A stretch of DNA of 64,000 nt from Brachybacterium sp036311905 (lineage in GTDB: Bacteria > Actinomycetota > Actinomycetes > Actinomycetales > Dermabacteraceae): positions 110,695 through 174,694 of the forward strand of contig NZ_JAZDCH010000006.1 of the NCBI RefSeq assembly GCF_036311905.1. Direction: 5' to 3'. Both the position numbers and the translations under genes were made by a program. This document shows, piece by piece, positions 25,424 to 33,951 of the stretch; the first letter of the stretch is position 1, and every line of letters begins with the position of its first letter. The notes under the pieces were generated by a model. It searched no databases. It was given only the letters and a program-made list of their open reading frames with translations, and was not told where the DNA came from.

Positions 25424-26346
25424 TCGTTCTCTCCCTCGGTGGAGGTGGACTCGGAGTAACGGGGGCCCGCGTCGTCATGACGCTCGCGCATGCTCCAGTC
25501 CTCCTGGTTGCGGTTGAGGTCCACGCCCAGCTGGCCGTCGTAGCCCTGGTCGCGCAGTTCCTGCATGTGGGCGTCGAACTCCTCCTGGGAGACGACCTCG
25601 ATGTTGAAGAGCATGTCCGAGTGGTACTCGCCGCACAGCTCGGCGCACTTGCCGGCGTAGGTGCCCTCACGGGTCGGGGTCACCTGGAAGGTCGTGGTGT
25701 GCCCGGGGATCATGTCCTTCTTGTAGAGGAAGTCCACGACCCAGAACGAGTGGATCACGTCGCGCGAGTCCAGACGGAACTCGACGGTCTGGCCGACCGG
25801 GAGGTACAGGGTCGGCAGCGTCTCGGCCGCCCCCTCCTCACCGGTGGCGAAGGACTGCACGCCCGCGGGCTCGTGGACGTCGGCCTCGACGTAGTTGAAG
25901 TCCCAGCTCCACTGCTTGGCGACGACGTTCACGGTGACGTCGGGCTCGGCGACGTGCATCTCGACCTCTCGCGCGTCCCGCTGCGTGAAGTAGAAGAAGG
26001 TGAGCACCATCACGACGGGGACGAGCGTGAACATCAGCTCGAGCGGCACGTGGTAGCGCAGCTGGGTCGGGAAGCCGGTGTCGTTCTTGCGGCGGCGGTA
26101 GGCGATCGCGCACCAGATGGTCAGGCCCCACACGATCAGACCCACGATGATCAGCACGGCCCACGAGCCGACCCACAGGTCGGTGATCATCCCGGTGCGG
26201 TCGGTGACCTCGCCGTCGGAGTATCCGGGGAGGAAGCCTCGCAGCTGCTGGTCCGTGCAGCCCGAGAGGACCAGGACGGCCAGGGCGAGTCCTGCGGCCA
26301 GAGCGCGACGTCCGTGCCGCGAAGGCTGGGGAACCTGGGGGATCAC
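25420..26346 (-). CDS. ctaC: Cytochrome c oxidase subunit II, lipoprotein form
   Basis: 308 residues. A signal sequence ends in the lipobox LVLSGC with Cys30 as the lipidation site; two membrane helices follow (about 56-80 and 100-120). The extracellular cupredoxin domain binds CuA through CAELCGEYHSDM (Cys234, Cys238, His and Met) and an upstream His in DVIHSFWV. It accepts electrons from QcrC. GGAAGG stands 9 nt before the GTG. The 5' leader, if transcription starts near 26518, would carry three hairpins. Confidence 0.95.
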   Translation of the reverse strand: MIPQVPQPSRHGRRALAAGLALAVLVLSGCTDQQLRGFLPGYSDGEVTDRTGMITDLWVGSWAVLIIVGLIVWGLTIWCAIAYRRRKNDTGFPTQLRYHVPLELMFTLVPVVMVLTFFYFTQRDAREVEMHVAEPDVTVNVVAKQWSWDFNYVEADVHEPAGVQSFATGEEGAAETLPTLYLPVGQTVEFRLDSRDVIHSFWVVDFLYKKDMIPGHTTTFQVTPTREGTYAGKCAELCGEYHSDMLFNIEVVSQEEFDAHMQELRDQGYDGQLGVDLNRNQEDWSMRERHDDAGPRYSESTSTEGENE

Positions 26347-26435
26347 AGGGAATGACCTTCCGCTCGTCGTCCCCGCTCTCCGGCACCGGTTCCGCGTCAG
26401 GCGGATCTGGCTCCGAGGAGCGGAGTGGGTACTGA

Positions 26436-26531
26436 TGTGGGCGGGGACATGCCCACAGTGCCGCGCCCGCTCCGGGGAGCGGGCCGGGCCGGACCGAGGG
26501 GTCCGACTCTTGACGGCACCCCGTCATCATA
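26436..26531 (-). promoter_or_regulatory. Predicted ctaC promoter and structured leader
   Basis: TATGAT (26531-26526) is a good -10 hexamer. Downstream toward ctaC, three hairpins occur in a row: CGGACC/GGTCCG (26490-26505), GCCCGCTCC/GGAGCGGGC (26465-26484, 2-nt loop) and TGTGGGC/GCCCACA (26436-26457). The leader would be about 170 nt. No known riboswitch class is recognised. This fills most of the gap 26347-26714. Confidence 0.4.
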
Positions 26532-26621
26532 CGGCCTCCGAGCGGCGGTTTCGCCCACGGCGCGCCCCCTCTCCGGGTCCGTCACCGCACCGTGATCGGG
26601 GCACCTCGCTCCCCAGGCACG

Positions 26622-26670
26622 CGACGGGCCCGCTCCCGTGACGCGTTGGTCATCGGGGACGGGCCCGTCG
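26622..26670 (-). terminator. Terminator of erpA
   Basis: An 11-bp stem (CGACGGGCCCG with its complement, 26622-26632 and 26660-26670) continues after one mismatch and a G-U pair with four more pairs; loop about 15 nt. Confidence 0.75.
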
Positions 26671-26714
26671 GACGCCTCCGCCGTGGGCGGCGGGGCGGAT
26701 GCTACGGAGTTGAC

Positions 26715-27074
26715 TCAGGCGAAGGAGTCGCCGCAGGCGCAGGAGCTCTGGGCGTTCGGGTTGTCGATCGTGAAGCCCTGCTTCTCGATGGTGTCCGCGA
26801 AGTCGATCACGGCGCCGGTGAGGTACGGGCTGGACATCTTGTCCACCACGACCTCGACCCCGGAGAAGTCGACGACCAGGTCGTCGTCCATCGTCCGCTC
26901 GTCGAAGTACAGCTGGTAGATGAGGCCCGAGCAGCCGCCGGGCTGCACGGCGATCCGCAGGCGGAGGTCGTCGCGGCCCTCCTGCTCCAGCAGGGACGAG
27001 ACCTTGCCGGCGGCGACGTCGGTGAGGGTGACGCCGTGCGCCGCGGTGGGACGCTCGGTGGTGGGGGTGGTCAT
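26715..27074 (-). CDS. erpA: Iron-sulfur cluster insertion protein ErpA (HesB/IscA family)
   Basis: 119-residue A-type carrier that delivers Fe-S clusters to target proteins. The three cluster Cys are present: one in VQPGGCSGL and two in the C-terminal SSCACGDSF. GAGGAGG lies 5 nt before the ATG, and TATCCT (27109-27104) is a -10 candidate. It is close to the respiratory genes whose Rieske protein needs a 2Fe-2S cluster, as for Rv2204c in mycobacteria; direct service to QcrA is inference. The N-terminal 13 residues are a variable Thr/Pro tail. Confidence 0.93.
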   Translation of the reverse strand: MTTPTTERPTAAHGVTLTDVAAGKVSSLLEQEGRDDLRLRIAVQPGGCSGLIYQLYFDERTMDDDLVVDFSGVEVVVDKMSSPYLTGAVIDFADTIEKQGFTIDNPNAQSSCACGDSFA

Positions 27075-27189
27075 GCGGTCCTCCTCGAAGCTCTGGTCCC
27101 GCCAGGATACGCCTCGGCACCTCGCCGTGGTGAGTGGGCCCGCCCACGCGGGCGATCGAGGTCTGCGGCTCCGGGCGATCCCGGCTGCC

Positions 27190-27477
27190 TCAGAGCACTC
27201 CGCGGAAGGCCGCGAGGAGCATCACTCCCCCGTAACCGAGGACGATGCCGAGGACCGCGGCGGTGGCGGCATCGCGGCTGCGTCCGGCGAGCACGGCGGA
27301 GAAGGCGCCCAGGAGCACCGCGGCGACGACGAGCAGGCCCCACCAGAGGCCGAAGTAGCCGGCCAGGAAACCGAGCACGAGGGTGCCGGTGAGCAGCGGG
27401 ATCGTCAGCGGGGAAACGGGGGTCGACCCTCCCGGCGTCTGCTCGGTCCCCTTCTCGGATCTCGCGGCGGGGCTCAT
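27190..27477 (-). CDS. Small hypothetical membrane protein
   Basis: 95 residues with a short polar N-terminus and three hydrophobic helices (LTIPLLTGTLVLGFLAG, LWWGLLVVAAVLLGAFSAVL and ATAAVLGIVLGYGGVMLL). No family is recognised. The ATG overlaps the TGA of the dipeptidase gene (ATGA), so it is translationally coupled and the second gene of that operon. It could help import or anchoring for the peptidase, but nothing in the sequence proves it. Confidence 0.65.
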   Translation of the reverse strand: MSPAARSEKGTEQTPGGSTPVSPLTIPLLTGTLVLGFLAGYFGLWWGLLVVAAVLLGAFSAVLAGRSRDAATAAVLGIVLGYGGVMLLAAFRGVL

Positions 27478-28886
27478 CGGTCCTCCCGTCGGAGATCGCC
27501 CGCACGGAGCAGCAGCAGCGCCTCGGCGAGGCACACCTTGGCGAACTCGCCGAGGTGCAGCGACTCGTCGATCCCATGGGCGCGGGACTCGGGATCCTCC
27601 ACGCCGGTGACGAGCACGTCGGCGGCGGGGAACACCTCGAGCAGGTCCGCGATGAAGGGGATCGAGCCGCCCAGACCGGTGTCCACCGCGGGACGACCCC
27701 AGGCATCGGCGAGCGCCCCACGGGCGAGCTCCATCGCCGGGGAGTCCTGGCGCGCGCTGTAGGGCCGGCCCTGCTCGCCGCGGTGCACGGTGACCTGGGC
27801 GGCCGCGGGGGCGTGCGCCTCGAGATGGGCGACGAGCACGTCCATCGCGGCCGCGGGCTCCTGGCCGGGCGGGATGCGCAGGGAGACCTTCGCCCTCGCC
27901 ACGGGGACGAGCGTGTTGGACGCGTCGCGGACCGTCGGGGCGTCGATCCCGATGACGGACAGCGCGGGCCTCGTCCACAGCCGGGCGGCGATCGATCCGG
28001 TCCCGGAGAGCGGGAGCCCCGCGGGGACGCCGGCATCGCGCCGGTAGTCCTCCTCGGTCATCTCGACCTCGGGGTCCGCGGCGCGGACCAGGCCGGGGAT
28101 CGCGACCTCGCCGTTCTCGTCGTGGAGCGTCGCGAGGAGCCGGGCGAGCTGGGTCGGAGCATCGAGGACCGGACCCCCGAAGAGCCCGGAGTGGACCGCC
28201 TGCTCGAGCACCCGCACCTCGACGACGGCGTCGACCACGCCGCGCAGGCTCGTGGTCAGCGCCGGGACGCCGACGGCCCAGTTCGCGGAGTCGGCGACCA
28301 CGATGAGGTCGGCGGCGAGGGCGTCCCGGTGCGCCTCGATGAATGGCCGGAAGGTCGGCGAGCCCGCCTCCTCCTCCCCCTCGACGAAGACGGTCACGCC
28401 GATGCCCTCCGCGGAGAGCTCTTCGCCGACCAGGCGCAGCGCGGTCACGTGCGCCATGACGCCCGCCTTGTCGTCGGCGGCGCCGCGGGCGTACAGCCGC
28501 TCGCCGCGGCGGGTCGGCTCGAAGGGCGGCGTGGTCCACTCCGCGGGGTCACCGGTGGGCTGGACGTCGTGGTGCGCGTAGAGCAGCACGGTGGGGCGGC
28601 CGGGGGCGGCGGGTCGACGACCGATCACGGCAGGGGCCCCACCGGCGACCGACTCGAGGCTCACCTGCTCCAGACCCGCGCCGCGGAGCAGCTCGGCGAC
28701 GGCCTCGGCGCTGCGCTGCACGGGCTCGCGGTCGTGGCCCGGGAAGGCGATCGAGGGGATGCGCACGAGCGCCTCGAGATCCTTGATCGCCTGCGGGAGG
28801 AGCGCGTCCAGGCGGGTGCGGAGGGCGTCGGGATCGGACGCGGCGCCGACGGGCGCGATGTGCTGAAGGTCCTGCGGAGTCGTCAT
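27474..28886 (-). CDS. M20 family metallo-dipeptidase
   Basis: 470 residues of the ArgE/DapE/ACY1/CPG2 family. Metal-binding residues sit in LLYAHHDVQP, GAADDKAGVMAH (bridging Asp) and FVEGEEEAGS (catalytic and metal Glu pair), with a dimerisation lid domain in the middle and a late metal His in IDESLHLGEF. Layout matches cytoplasmic Xaa-His/carnosine-like dipeptidases that salvage amino acids. TAGGTT lies 6 nt before the ATG and no ribosome site exists, so the mRNA is probably leaderless. Confidence 0.9.
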   Translation of the reverse strand: MTTPQDLQHIAPVGAASDPDALRTRLDALLPQAIKDLEALVRIPSIAFPGHDREPVQRSAEAVAELLRGAGLEQVSLESVAGGAPAVIGRRPAAPGRPTVLLYAHHDVQPTGDPAEWTTPPFEPTRRGERLYARGAADDKAGVMAHVTALRLVGEELSAEGIGVTVFVEGEEEAGSPTFRPFIEAHRDALAADLIVVADSANWAVGVPALTTSLRGVVDAVVEVRVLEQAVHSGLFGGPVLDAPTQLARLLATLHDENGEVAIPGLVRAADPEVEMTEEDYRRDAGVPAGLPLSGTGSIAARLWTRPALSVIGIDAPTVRDASNTLVPVARAKVSLRIPPGQEPAAAMDVLVAHLEAHAPAAAQVTVHRGEQGRPYSARQDSPAMELARGALADAWGRPAVDTGLGGSIPFIADLLEVFPAADVLVTGVEDPESRAHGIDESLHLGEFAKVCLAEALLLLRAGDLRREDR

Positions 28887-28892
28887 GGTCCC

Positions 28893-28898
28893 AACCTA
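28893..28898 (-). promoter_or_regulatory. -10 element of the dipeptidase gene, leaderless arrangement
   Basis: TAGGTT on the minus strand, 6 nt before the ATG at 28886. Confidence 0.45.
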
Positions 28899-28989
28899 CC
28901 GCCGCCGCCCGAATGTGCCTCCGGAGCCGACGGCCGCGCACCGCCGTCCTGCCCGACAGCTCGTGCAGAGAGGTCCCGGGCGGACCGCC

Positions 28990-28995
28990 TAGAAT
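28990..28995 (+). promoter_or_regulatory. -10 element of the DUF3043 gene, leaderless arrangement
   Basis: TAGAAT lies 6 nt before the GTG at 29002; no ribosome site. Confidence 0.5.
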
Positions 28996-29001
28996 GCCCC
29001 G

Positions 29002-29604
29002 GTGATCTTCCGGAAGTCCGACTCCTCTCAGCCCTCGCAGCCCTCCGAGCCGACGCCTCCCGTGCGTCCCGGCTCCAAGGGCCGCCCCACCCGGTCCCGC
29101 AAGGAGGCCGAGGCGGCACGTCGGCGCCCGCTCGTGGTCGACGACCGCAAGGAGGCCCGTCGTCGCGATCGGGAGCGGGCGAACCAGCAGCGCATCGAGT
29201 CCCAGCAGGCCCTCATGACCGGCGATGAGAAGAAGATGCCCGCGCAGCATCGCGGTCCGCAGCGCCGCCTGGTGCGCGACCTCGTCGACTCCCGTCGCAA
29301 CGTCGGCGAGCTCTTCTTCCCGGTTGCGCTCGTGATCATGCTGGTCGCCCTGGTGCTGCCCTTGGTGCGCCCCGATCTCACGGCCGTCATGAGCACCGCG
29401 ATGCTCGTGGTCCTCTGGGGCGGCATCGCCCTGTGCGTGGTGGACGGCTTCCTCATCCGCCGCCTGCTGCGGCGCCGGCTCGAGGCGGAGTTCTCGGACG
29501 TCGAGCGGGGTCTGGTCGGCTACGGGATCATGCGCGCGATCCAGATCCGCCGCTTCCGCCTGCCCCGCCCTCAGGTGAAGCACGGCGAGGTGCCGCTGCG
29601 CTGA
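29002..29604 (+). CDS. DUF3043 family membrane protein
   Basis: 200 residues. The first 95 are polar and strongly basic (GSKGRPTRSRKEAEAARRRP, repeated DRKEARRRDRERANQQR) and match the start of DUF3043; two membrane helices (about 108-127 and 132-150) and a basic C-terminal tail follow. The family is confined to actinobacteria and has no assigned function. The GTG start has TAGAAT 6 nt upstream. It is convergent with aspS, and a perfect 16-bp hairpin separates them. Confidence 0.8.
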   Translation: MIFRKSDSSQPSQPSEPTPPVRPGSKGRPTRSRKEAEAARRRPLVVDDRKEARRRDRERANQQRIESQQALMTGDEKKMPAQHRGPQRRLVRDLVDSRRNVGELFFPVALVIMLVALVLPLVRPDLTAVMSTAMLVVLWGGIALCVVDGFLIRRLLRRRLEAEFSDVERGLVGYGIMRAIQIRRFRLPRPQVKHGEVPLR

Positions 29605-29627
29605 GCGCGCCCGTCGTCCGCGAACAG

Positions 29628-29662
29628 ACTGCGGCCCGCACGTTCGACGTGCGGGCCGCAGT
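29628..29662. terminator. Bidirectional terminator between DUF3043 gene and aspS
   Basis: Perfect 16-bp stem (29628-29643 with 29647-29662, core GCGGCCCGCACG) with a 3-nt TCG loop. Confidence 0.85.
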
Positions 29663-29683
29663 TCGTTCGGGGGCTCCCGGGGG

Positions 29684-31483
29684 TCAGGCGTCGGCCTCCG
29701 GCGTCGCCTCGGCTGCCTTCTCGCCCTTCGCGGCGGGCTTGGCGTCGACACCCGCCTCCTTTCGCTGCTGCGGGGTGATCGGCGCCGGAGCGGCGGTGAG
29801 CGGGTCGTAGCCGTTGCCGGTCTTCGGGAAGGCGATGACCTCGCGGATCGACTCCTCCCCGGCGAGCAGGGCCACGATGCGGTCCCAGCCGAAGGCGATG
29901 CCGCCGTGCGGCGGGGCGCCGAACTGGAAGGCGTCGAGCAGGAAGCCGAACTTCTCCTGCGCGTCCTGCTCCCCGATGCCCATCACCTGGAAGACGCGCT
30001 GCTGCACGTCCTGGGAATGGATACGGATGGAACCGCCGCCGATCTCGTTGCCGTTGCAGACGATGTCGTAGGCGTAGGCGAGGGCGCTACCGGGATCGGT
30101 GTCGAAGGTGTCGAGGAACTCGGGCTTCGGCGAGGTGAAGGCGTGGTGCACCGCGGTCCAGGCACCCCCGCCGACGGCGACGTCCCCGGCCGCGCGGGCG
30201 TCGGCCGCCGGCTCGAACATCGGCGCGTCGACGACCCACACGAAGGCGAAGGCGTCGTGGTCGATGAGGCCGAGGCGCTCGGCGATTTCGCCGCGCGCCG
30301 CGCCGAGCAGGGCGCGGGAGGTCTTCGGCTCGCCCGCGGCGAAGAAGACGCAGTCGCCGGGCGCGGCGCCGGTGGCCTCGAGCAGTCCCGCCTTCTCCGC
30401 GTCGGAGATGTTCTTGGAGACCGGGCCCGTGAGCGAGCCGTCCTCCTGCACCAGGACGTAGGCGAGTCCCTTCGCACCGCGCTGCTTCGCCCACTCCTGC
30501 CAGGCGTCGAGCTGGCGACGGGGCTGGGAGGCGCCGCCGGCCATCACCACCGCGCCGACGTAGGGTGCCTGGAACACGCGGAACGGGGTCTCGGCGAAGT
30601 ACTCGGTCATCTCGACCAGCTCGAGGTCGAAGCGCAGGTCGGGCTTGTCCGAGCCGTAGCGGCGCATCGACTCCGCATAGGTGATCCGCGGGATCGGGGT
30701 CGTGATCTCGTGCCCGGCGGTCGCCCACACGTTGGTGAGGATCTGCTCGGCGAGCGCGATCACGTCCTCCTGGTCCACGAAGCTCATCTCGATGTCGAGC
30801 TGGGTGAACTCGGGCTGGCGGTCCGCGCGGAAGTCCTCATCGCGATAGCAGCGGGCGAGCTGGAAGTACTTCTCGATGCCGCCCACCATCAGCAGCTGCT
30901 TGAACAGCTGCGGGGACTGCGGCAACGCGTACCAGGAACCGGGAGCGAGGCGCGCCGGGACCAGGAAGTCGCGGGCGCCCTCGGGGGTGGAGCGGGTCAG
31001 GGTCGGGGTCTCGACCTCGACGAAGTCCTGGTCCAGCAGGGTGTCGCGGGCGGCACGGTTCACGGCCGAGCGCAGCCGCATCGCGCGGGCAGGGCCCTGG
31101 CGGCGCAGGTCGAGGTAGCGGTAGCGCAGTCGCGTCTCCTCGCCGACCTCGGTGTGCTCGTCGAGCTGGAAGGGCAGCGCCGCCGAGGCGGAGAGCACCT
31201 CGACCTCGGACGCGGTCACCTCGACCTCGCCCGTGGGCAGCGCCGGGTTCTCGTTGCCCTCGGGGCGCCGGTCGACGCTGCCGACGACCTTCAGCACGTA
31301 CTCGTTGCGCAGGTGCATCGCCTCGTCCTCGCGCACGACGACCTGGGCGACGCCGCTCGCGTCGCGCAGATCGAGGAACGTCACGCCGCCGTGGTCACGG
31401 CGACGGCCGATCCAGCCGGTGAGGGTGACGGTCTGTCCGATGTGCTCCGAGCGGAGCTCGCCGGCGGTATGGGTGCGCAGCAC
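29684..31483 (-). CDS. aspS: Aspartyl-tRNA synthetase
   Basis: 599-residue bacterial-type class II synthetase. The N-terminal OB fold reads the anticodon (TVTLTGWIGRRRDHG); motif 2 region FRADRQPEFTQLDIEMSF and motif 3 GIAFGWDRIVALL are clear; the bacterial GAD insertion lies between. A C-terminal Ala/Lys/Glu-rich tail of about 30 residues is extra. AAGGA is 6 nt before the GTG start. Whether it is discriminating or also charges tRNA-Asn cannot be decided here. It is divergent from the DEAD-box helicase gene. Confidence 0.96.
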   Translation of the reverse strand: MLRTHTAGELRSEHIGQTVTLTGWIGRRRDHGGVTFLDLRDASGVAQVVVREDEAMHLRNEYVLKVVGSVDRRPEGNENPALPTGEVEVTASEVEVLSASAALPFQLDEHTEVGEETRLRYRYLDLRRQGPARAMRLRSAVNRAARDTLLDQDFVEVETPTLTRSTPEGARDFLVPARLAPGSWYALPQSPQLFKQLLMVGGIEKYFQLARCYRDEDFRADRQPEFTQLDIEMSFVDQEDVIALAEQILTNVWATAGHEITTPIPRITYAESMRRYGSDKPDLRFDLELVEMTEYFAETPFRVFQAPYVGAVVMAGGASQPRRQLDAWQEWAKQRGAKGLAYVLVQEDGSLTGPVSKNISDAEKAGLLEATGAAPGDCVFFAAGEPKTSRALLGAARGEIAERLGLIDHDAFAFVWVVDAPMFEPAADARAAGDVAVGGGAWTAVHHAFTSPKPEFLDTFDTDPGSALAYAYDIVCNGNEIGGGSIRIHSQDVQQRVFQVMGIGEQDAQEKFGFLLDAFQFGAPPHGGIAFGWDRIVALLAGEESIREVIAFPKTGNGYDPLTAAPAPITPQQRKEAGVDAKPAAKGEKAAEATPEADA

Positions 31484-31603
31484 GAGGTGTCCTTCACGAT
31501 GGGGTCCAGGGGTCCACGCCGCCGCCGGCGTGGAGCGCCCAGCCTACCGTGGAGGGTGAGCGATCTCGCCCGGGCCGGCCTGGCCCTCGCCGGGGGCACC
31601 CCC

Positions 31604-31684
31604 GTACAGTGGACCCTCGTGCGACCTGCGATCACGCAGGTCTGGTTCGCCCCTTGTCGCTAGTGCCCCGCCCTGGAAGGCGGG
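31604..31684 (+). promoter_or_regulatory. Helicase-gene promoter and hairpin-bearing leader
   Basis: TACAGT (31604-31609) is a -10 candidate that would give a leader of about 150 nt. In it are two hairpins: ACCTGCG/CGCAGGT with a 4-nt loop (31624-31641) and CCCGCC/GGCGGG with a 6-nt loop (31667-31684). Long structured leaders are common before cold-induced helicase genes; the role here is inference. Confidence 0.4.
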
Positions 31685-31763
31685 AGATGCCGTTCGCGAT
31701 GTGTCGGGGCGCTCATGTCCCGCGATCTCGCGAGGACCGCATCCCCCACTATCCGAGGACGCC

Positions 31764-33833
31764 ATGAACGACGTTTCCCCTGCCCAGAATCCTGCCGTCG
31801 AGGACGAGAGCACGCCTGCCGCCCCCGTGGAGAGCACCGCCCCCGCCGACCAGGTGAGCGACGCGCCCGTCGAGCCGATCGCCCCCGCCCAGGACTCCGC
31901 CGAGGGCGACGCCCCGTCGGCGTCCGCGGCCCCCGCCGAGCCCGCGGCCCCCGCAGAGGCAGAGGCAGAGGCTGAGGCCGAGGCAGAACCCACGTTCGAC
32001 GACATCGACCTGCCCCCGGCGCTGCGTCGCGCGGTCGATGACCTGGGCTTCACCCGCCCCTCCGCGATCCAGGCCCGCGCGATCCCCGCGCTGCTCGAGG
32101 GCCGTGACGTGATCGGCGTCGCCCAGACCGGTACCGGCAAGACCGCGGCCTTCGGCCTCCCCCTCCTCGCCGCGGTCGACCCCTCGCTCCGCGAGGTCCA
32201 GGGCCTCGTCCTGGCCCCCACCCGTGAGCTCGCGATGCAGGTTGCCGACGCGATCTCCTCGTTCGCCACCTCGATCGGCGGCCTCGAGGTCGTCGCCGTC
32301 TACGGCGGTTCCCCGTATCACCCGCAGGAGCGGGCCCTCGCCCGCGGCGCCCAGGTGGTCGTCGGCACCCCCGGCCGCGTGATGGACCACATGCGCCGCA
32401 ACACGCTGCGCCTGGACACCGTGCGCTTCGCGGTGCTCGACGAGGCCGACGAGATGCTCCGGATGGGCTTCGCGGAGGACGTCGAGGAGATCCTCTCCCA
32501 CTCCCCCGCGACCCGTCAGGTCGCCCTGTTCTCGGCGACCATGCCGCCCGCGATCGAGCGGGTCGCCCGCGACCACATGCAGGACCCGGTGCGGGTGAGC
32601 GTCACCCCGCAGTCCTCCACGGTCAAGAGCGTCCACCAGACCTTCGCCGTGGTGCCCTTCAAGCACCGCACCGGCGCGCTCGCCCGGGTGCTCGCGACCT
32701 CGGAGGCCGAGGCGGCGATCGTCTTCGTCCGCACCCGTGCCGCCGCCGAGGAGGTCGGCTCGGCGCTCGTCGCCCGCGGCGTGATCGCCGCGTCGATCAG
32801 CGGCGACGTCCCCCAGAAGGAGCGCGAGAAGATCGTCGAGCGCCTGCGCGACGGCTCCCTGCAGGTCCTGGTCGCGACCGACGTCGCGGCCCGTGGCCTC
32901 GACGTCGAGCGCATCGGCCTGGTCGTCAACTTCGACGTCCCCCGCGAGCCCGAGGCCTACGTCCACCGCATCGGCCGGACCGGCCGTGCGGGGCGCTCCG
33001 GCGAGGCGCTGACCTTCATCGGCCCCCACGAGCGTCGCGCGCTGAAGAACATCGAGCGCGCCACCAAGCAGACCCTCGAGGAGGCGGTCATCCCCACGCC
33101 GCGGGATGTCTCCAAGCACCGCCTCGCGACCCTGCTCACCCAGGTCCCCGAGCGCCGCGAGCGCGGCCGTCTCGAGCTCTACCGCGAGCTGGTGGGCGAG
33201 TTCGTGACCGAGCAGGGCATCGATCCGCTCGAGCTGGCCGCCGTGCTCGGCGCGATGACCGTCGGCGACGAGGGCCCCGGCGCCCCGACCGAGGACGAGG
33301 AGTTCACCCAGCAGACCGGGCGCTTCGAGCGGGACGACCGCCGGGACGACCGTCGCGGCGGGGACCGATTCGACCGCGGGGACCGCGGCTCCTCGCCCCG
33401 CACCGAGGCCGGCTACACCTCCTACCGCCTCGGCATCGGCCACTCCCACGGGGCGCGCCCGCCGGCCATCGTCGGCGCGATCACCGGCGAGGGCGGCCTC
33501 GACGGCAAGGACGTCGGCAAGATCCAGATCTTCGGCAGCTTCTCGCTGGTCCAGATCCGCGGCGGTCTCGACGACGAGCAGATGGGGCGCATCGGCAAGG
33601 CTCGCGTGGGCGGCCGCGCGCTGCGCATCGGCCCGGACTCCGGCCCCCGCGGCGGCAACGGCGACCGGGGCGATCGCGGTGACCGCAGCTCCGACCGCGG
33701 CGGCTTCCGCTCGGGCGGCGACCGTGGTCATCGGGGCGATCGGGGCGGCCGACGCTTCGAGGACCGCCCCCGCCGCGACGGCGGGAAGTTCGACGCCAAG
33801 CGCAAGGGCTTCCGCAGCTCCCACGAGGGCTGA
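31764..33833 (+). CDS. deaD: DEAD-box ATP-dependent RNA helicase (DeaD/CsdA type)
   Basis: 689 residues. An acidic Ala/Pro/Glu-rich N-terminus (1-75) precedes the helicase core: Q motif near FTRPSAIQARAIP, AQTGTGKT, PTRELAMQ, DEAD, SAT, then the C-terminal domain with ATDVAARGLDV and HRIGRTGRAGR. A DbpA-like RNA-binding domain follows (about 560-630) and the tail is Arg/Gly/Asp-rich (repeats such as GDRGDR), which favours RNA binding or condensates. It likely unwinds RNA in ribosome assembly and mRNA decay. Two terminator hairpins follow the stop. Confidence 0.94.
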   Translation: MNDVSPAQNPAVEDESTPAAPVESTAPADQVSDAPVEPIAPAQDSAEGDAPSASAAPAEPAAPAEAEAEAEAEAEPTFDDIDLPPALRRAVDDLGFTRPSAIQARAIPALLEGRDVIGVAQTGTGKTAAFGLPLLAAVDPSLREVQGLVLAPTRELAMQVADAISSFATSIGGLEVVAVYGGSPYHPQERALARGAQVVVGTPGRVMDHMRRNTLRLDTVRFAVLDEADEMLRMGFAEDVEEILSHSPATRQVALFSATMPPAIERVARDHMQDPVRVSVTPQSSTVKSVHQTFAVVPFKHRTGALARVLATSEAEAAIVFVRTRAAAEEVGSALVARGVIAASISGDVPQKEREKIVERLRDGSLQVLVATDVAARGLDVERIGLVVNFDVPREPEAYVHRIGRTGRAGRSGEALTFIGPHERRALKNIERATKQTLEEAVIPTPRDVSKHRLATLLTQVPERRERGRLELYRELVGEFVTEQGIDPLELAAVLGAMTVGDEGPGAPTEDEEFTQQTGRFERDDRRDDRRGGDRFDRGDRGSSPRTEAGYTSYRLGIGHSHGARPPAIVGAITGEGGLDGKDVGKIQIFGSFSLVQIRGGLDDEQMGRIGKARVGGRALRIGPDSGPRGGNGDRGDRGDRSSDRGGFRSGGDRGHRGDRGGRRFEDRPRRDGGKFDAKRKGFRSSHEG

Positions 33834-33844
33834 GACCAGCACGC

Positions 33845-33871
33845 GGCCCGGCATCCTCGGGATGCCGGGCC
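33845..33871 (+). terminator. First hairpin after the helicase gene
   Basis: Perfect 12-bp stem GGCCCGGCATCC with its complement and a TCG loop. Confidence 0.75.
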
Positions 33872-33880
33872 GGTGTGACG

Positions 33881-33916
33881 CAGAGGACCCCGCACCGTTC
33901 GGTGCGGGGTCCTCTG
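33881..33916. terminator. Second hairpin, between helicase gene and trxA
   Basis: Perfect 16-bp stem (33881-33896 with 33901-33916, core GAGGACCCCGCACC), loop GTTC. Symmetrical, so it can serve both convergent genes. Confidence 0.8.
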
Positions 33917-33951
33917 TTCGTTGCGCTCTGTGCGCCGACGAGGCGGCGGGC

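Noticed and set aside
31749..33854. 701-codon frame opposite the helicase gene
   Set aside because: Compositional shadow; the plus strand has all helicase motifs.
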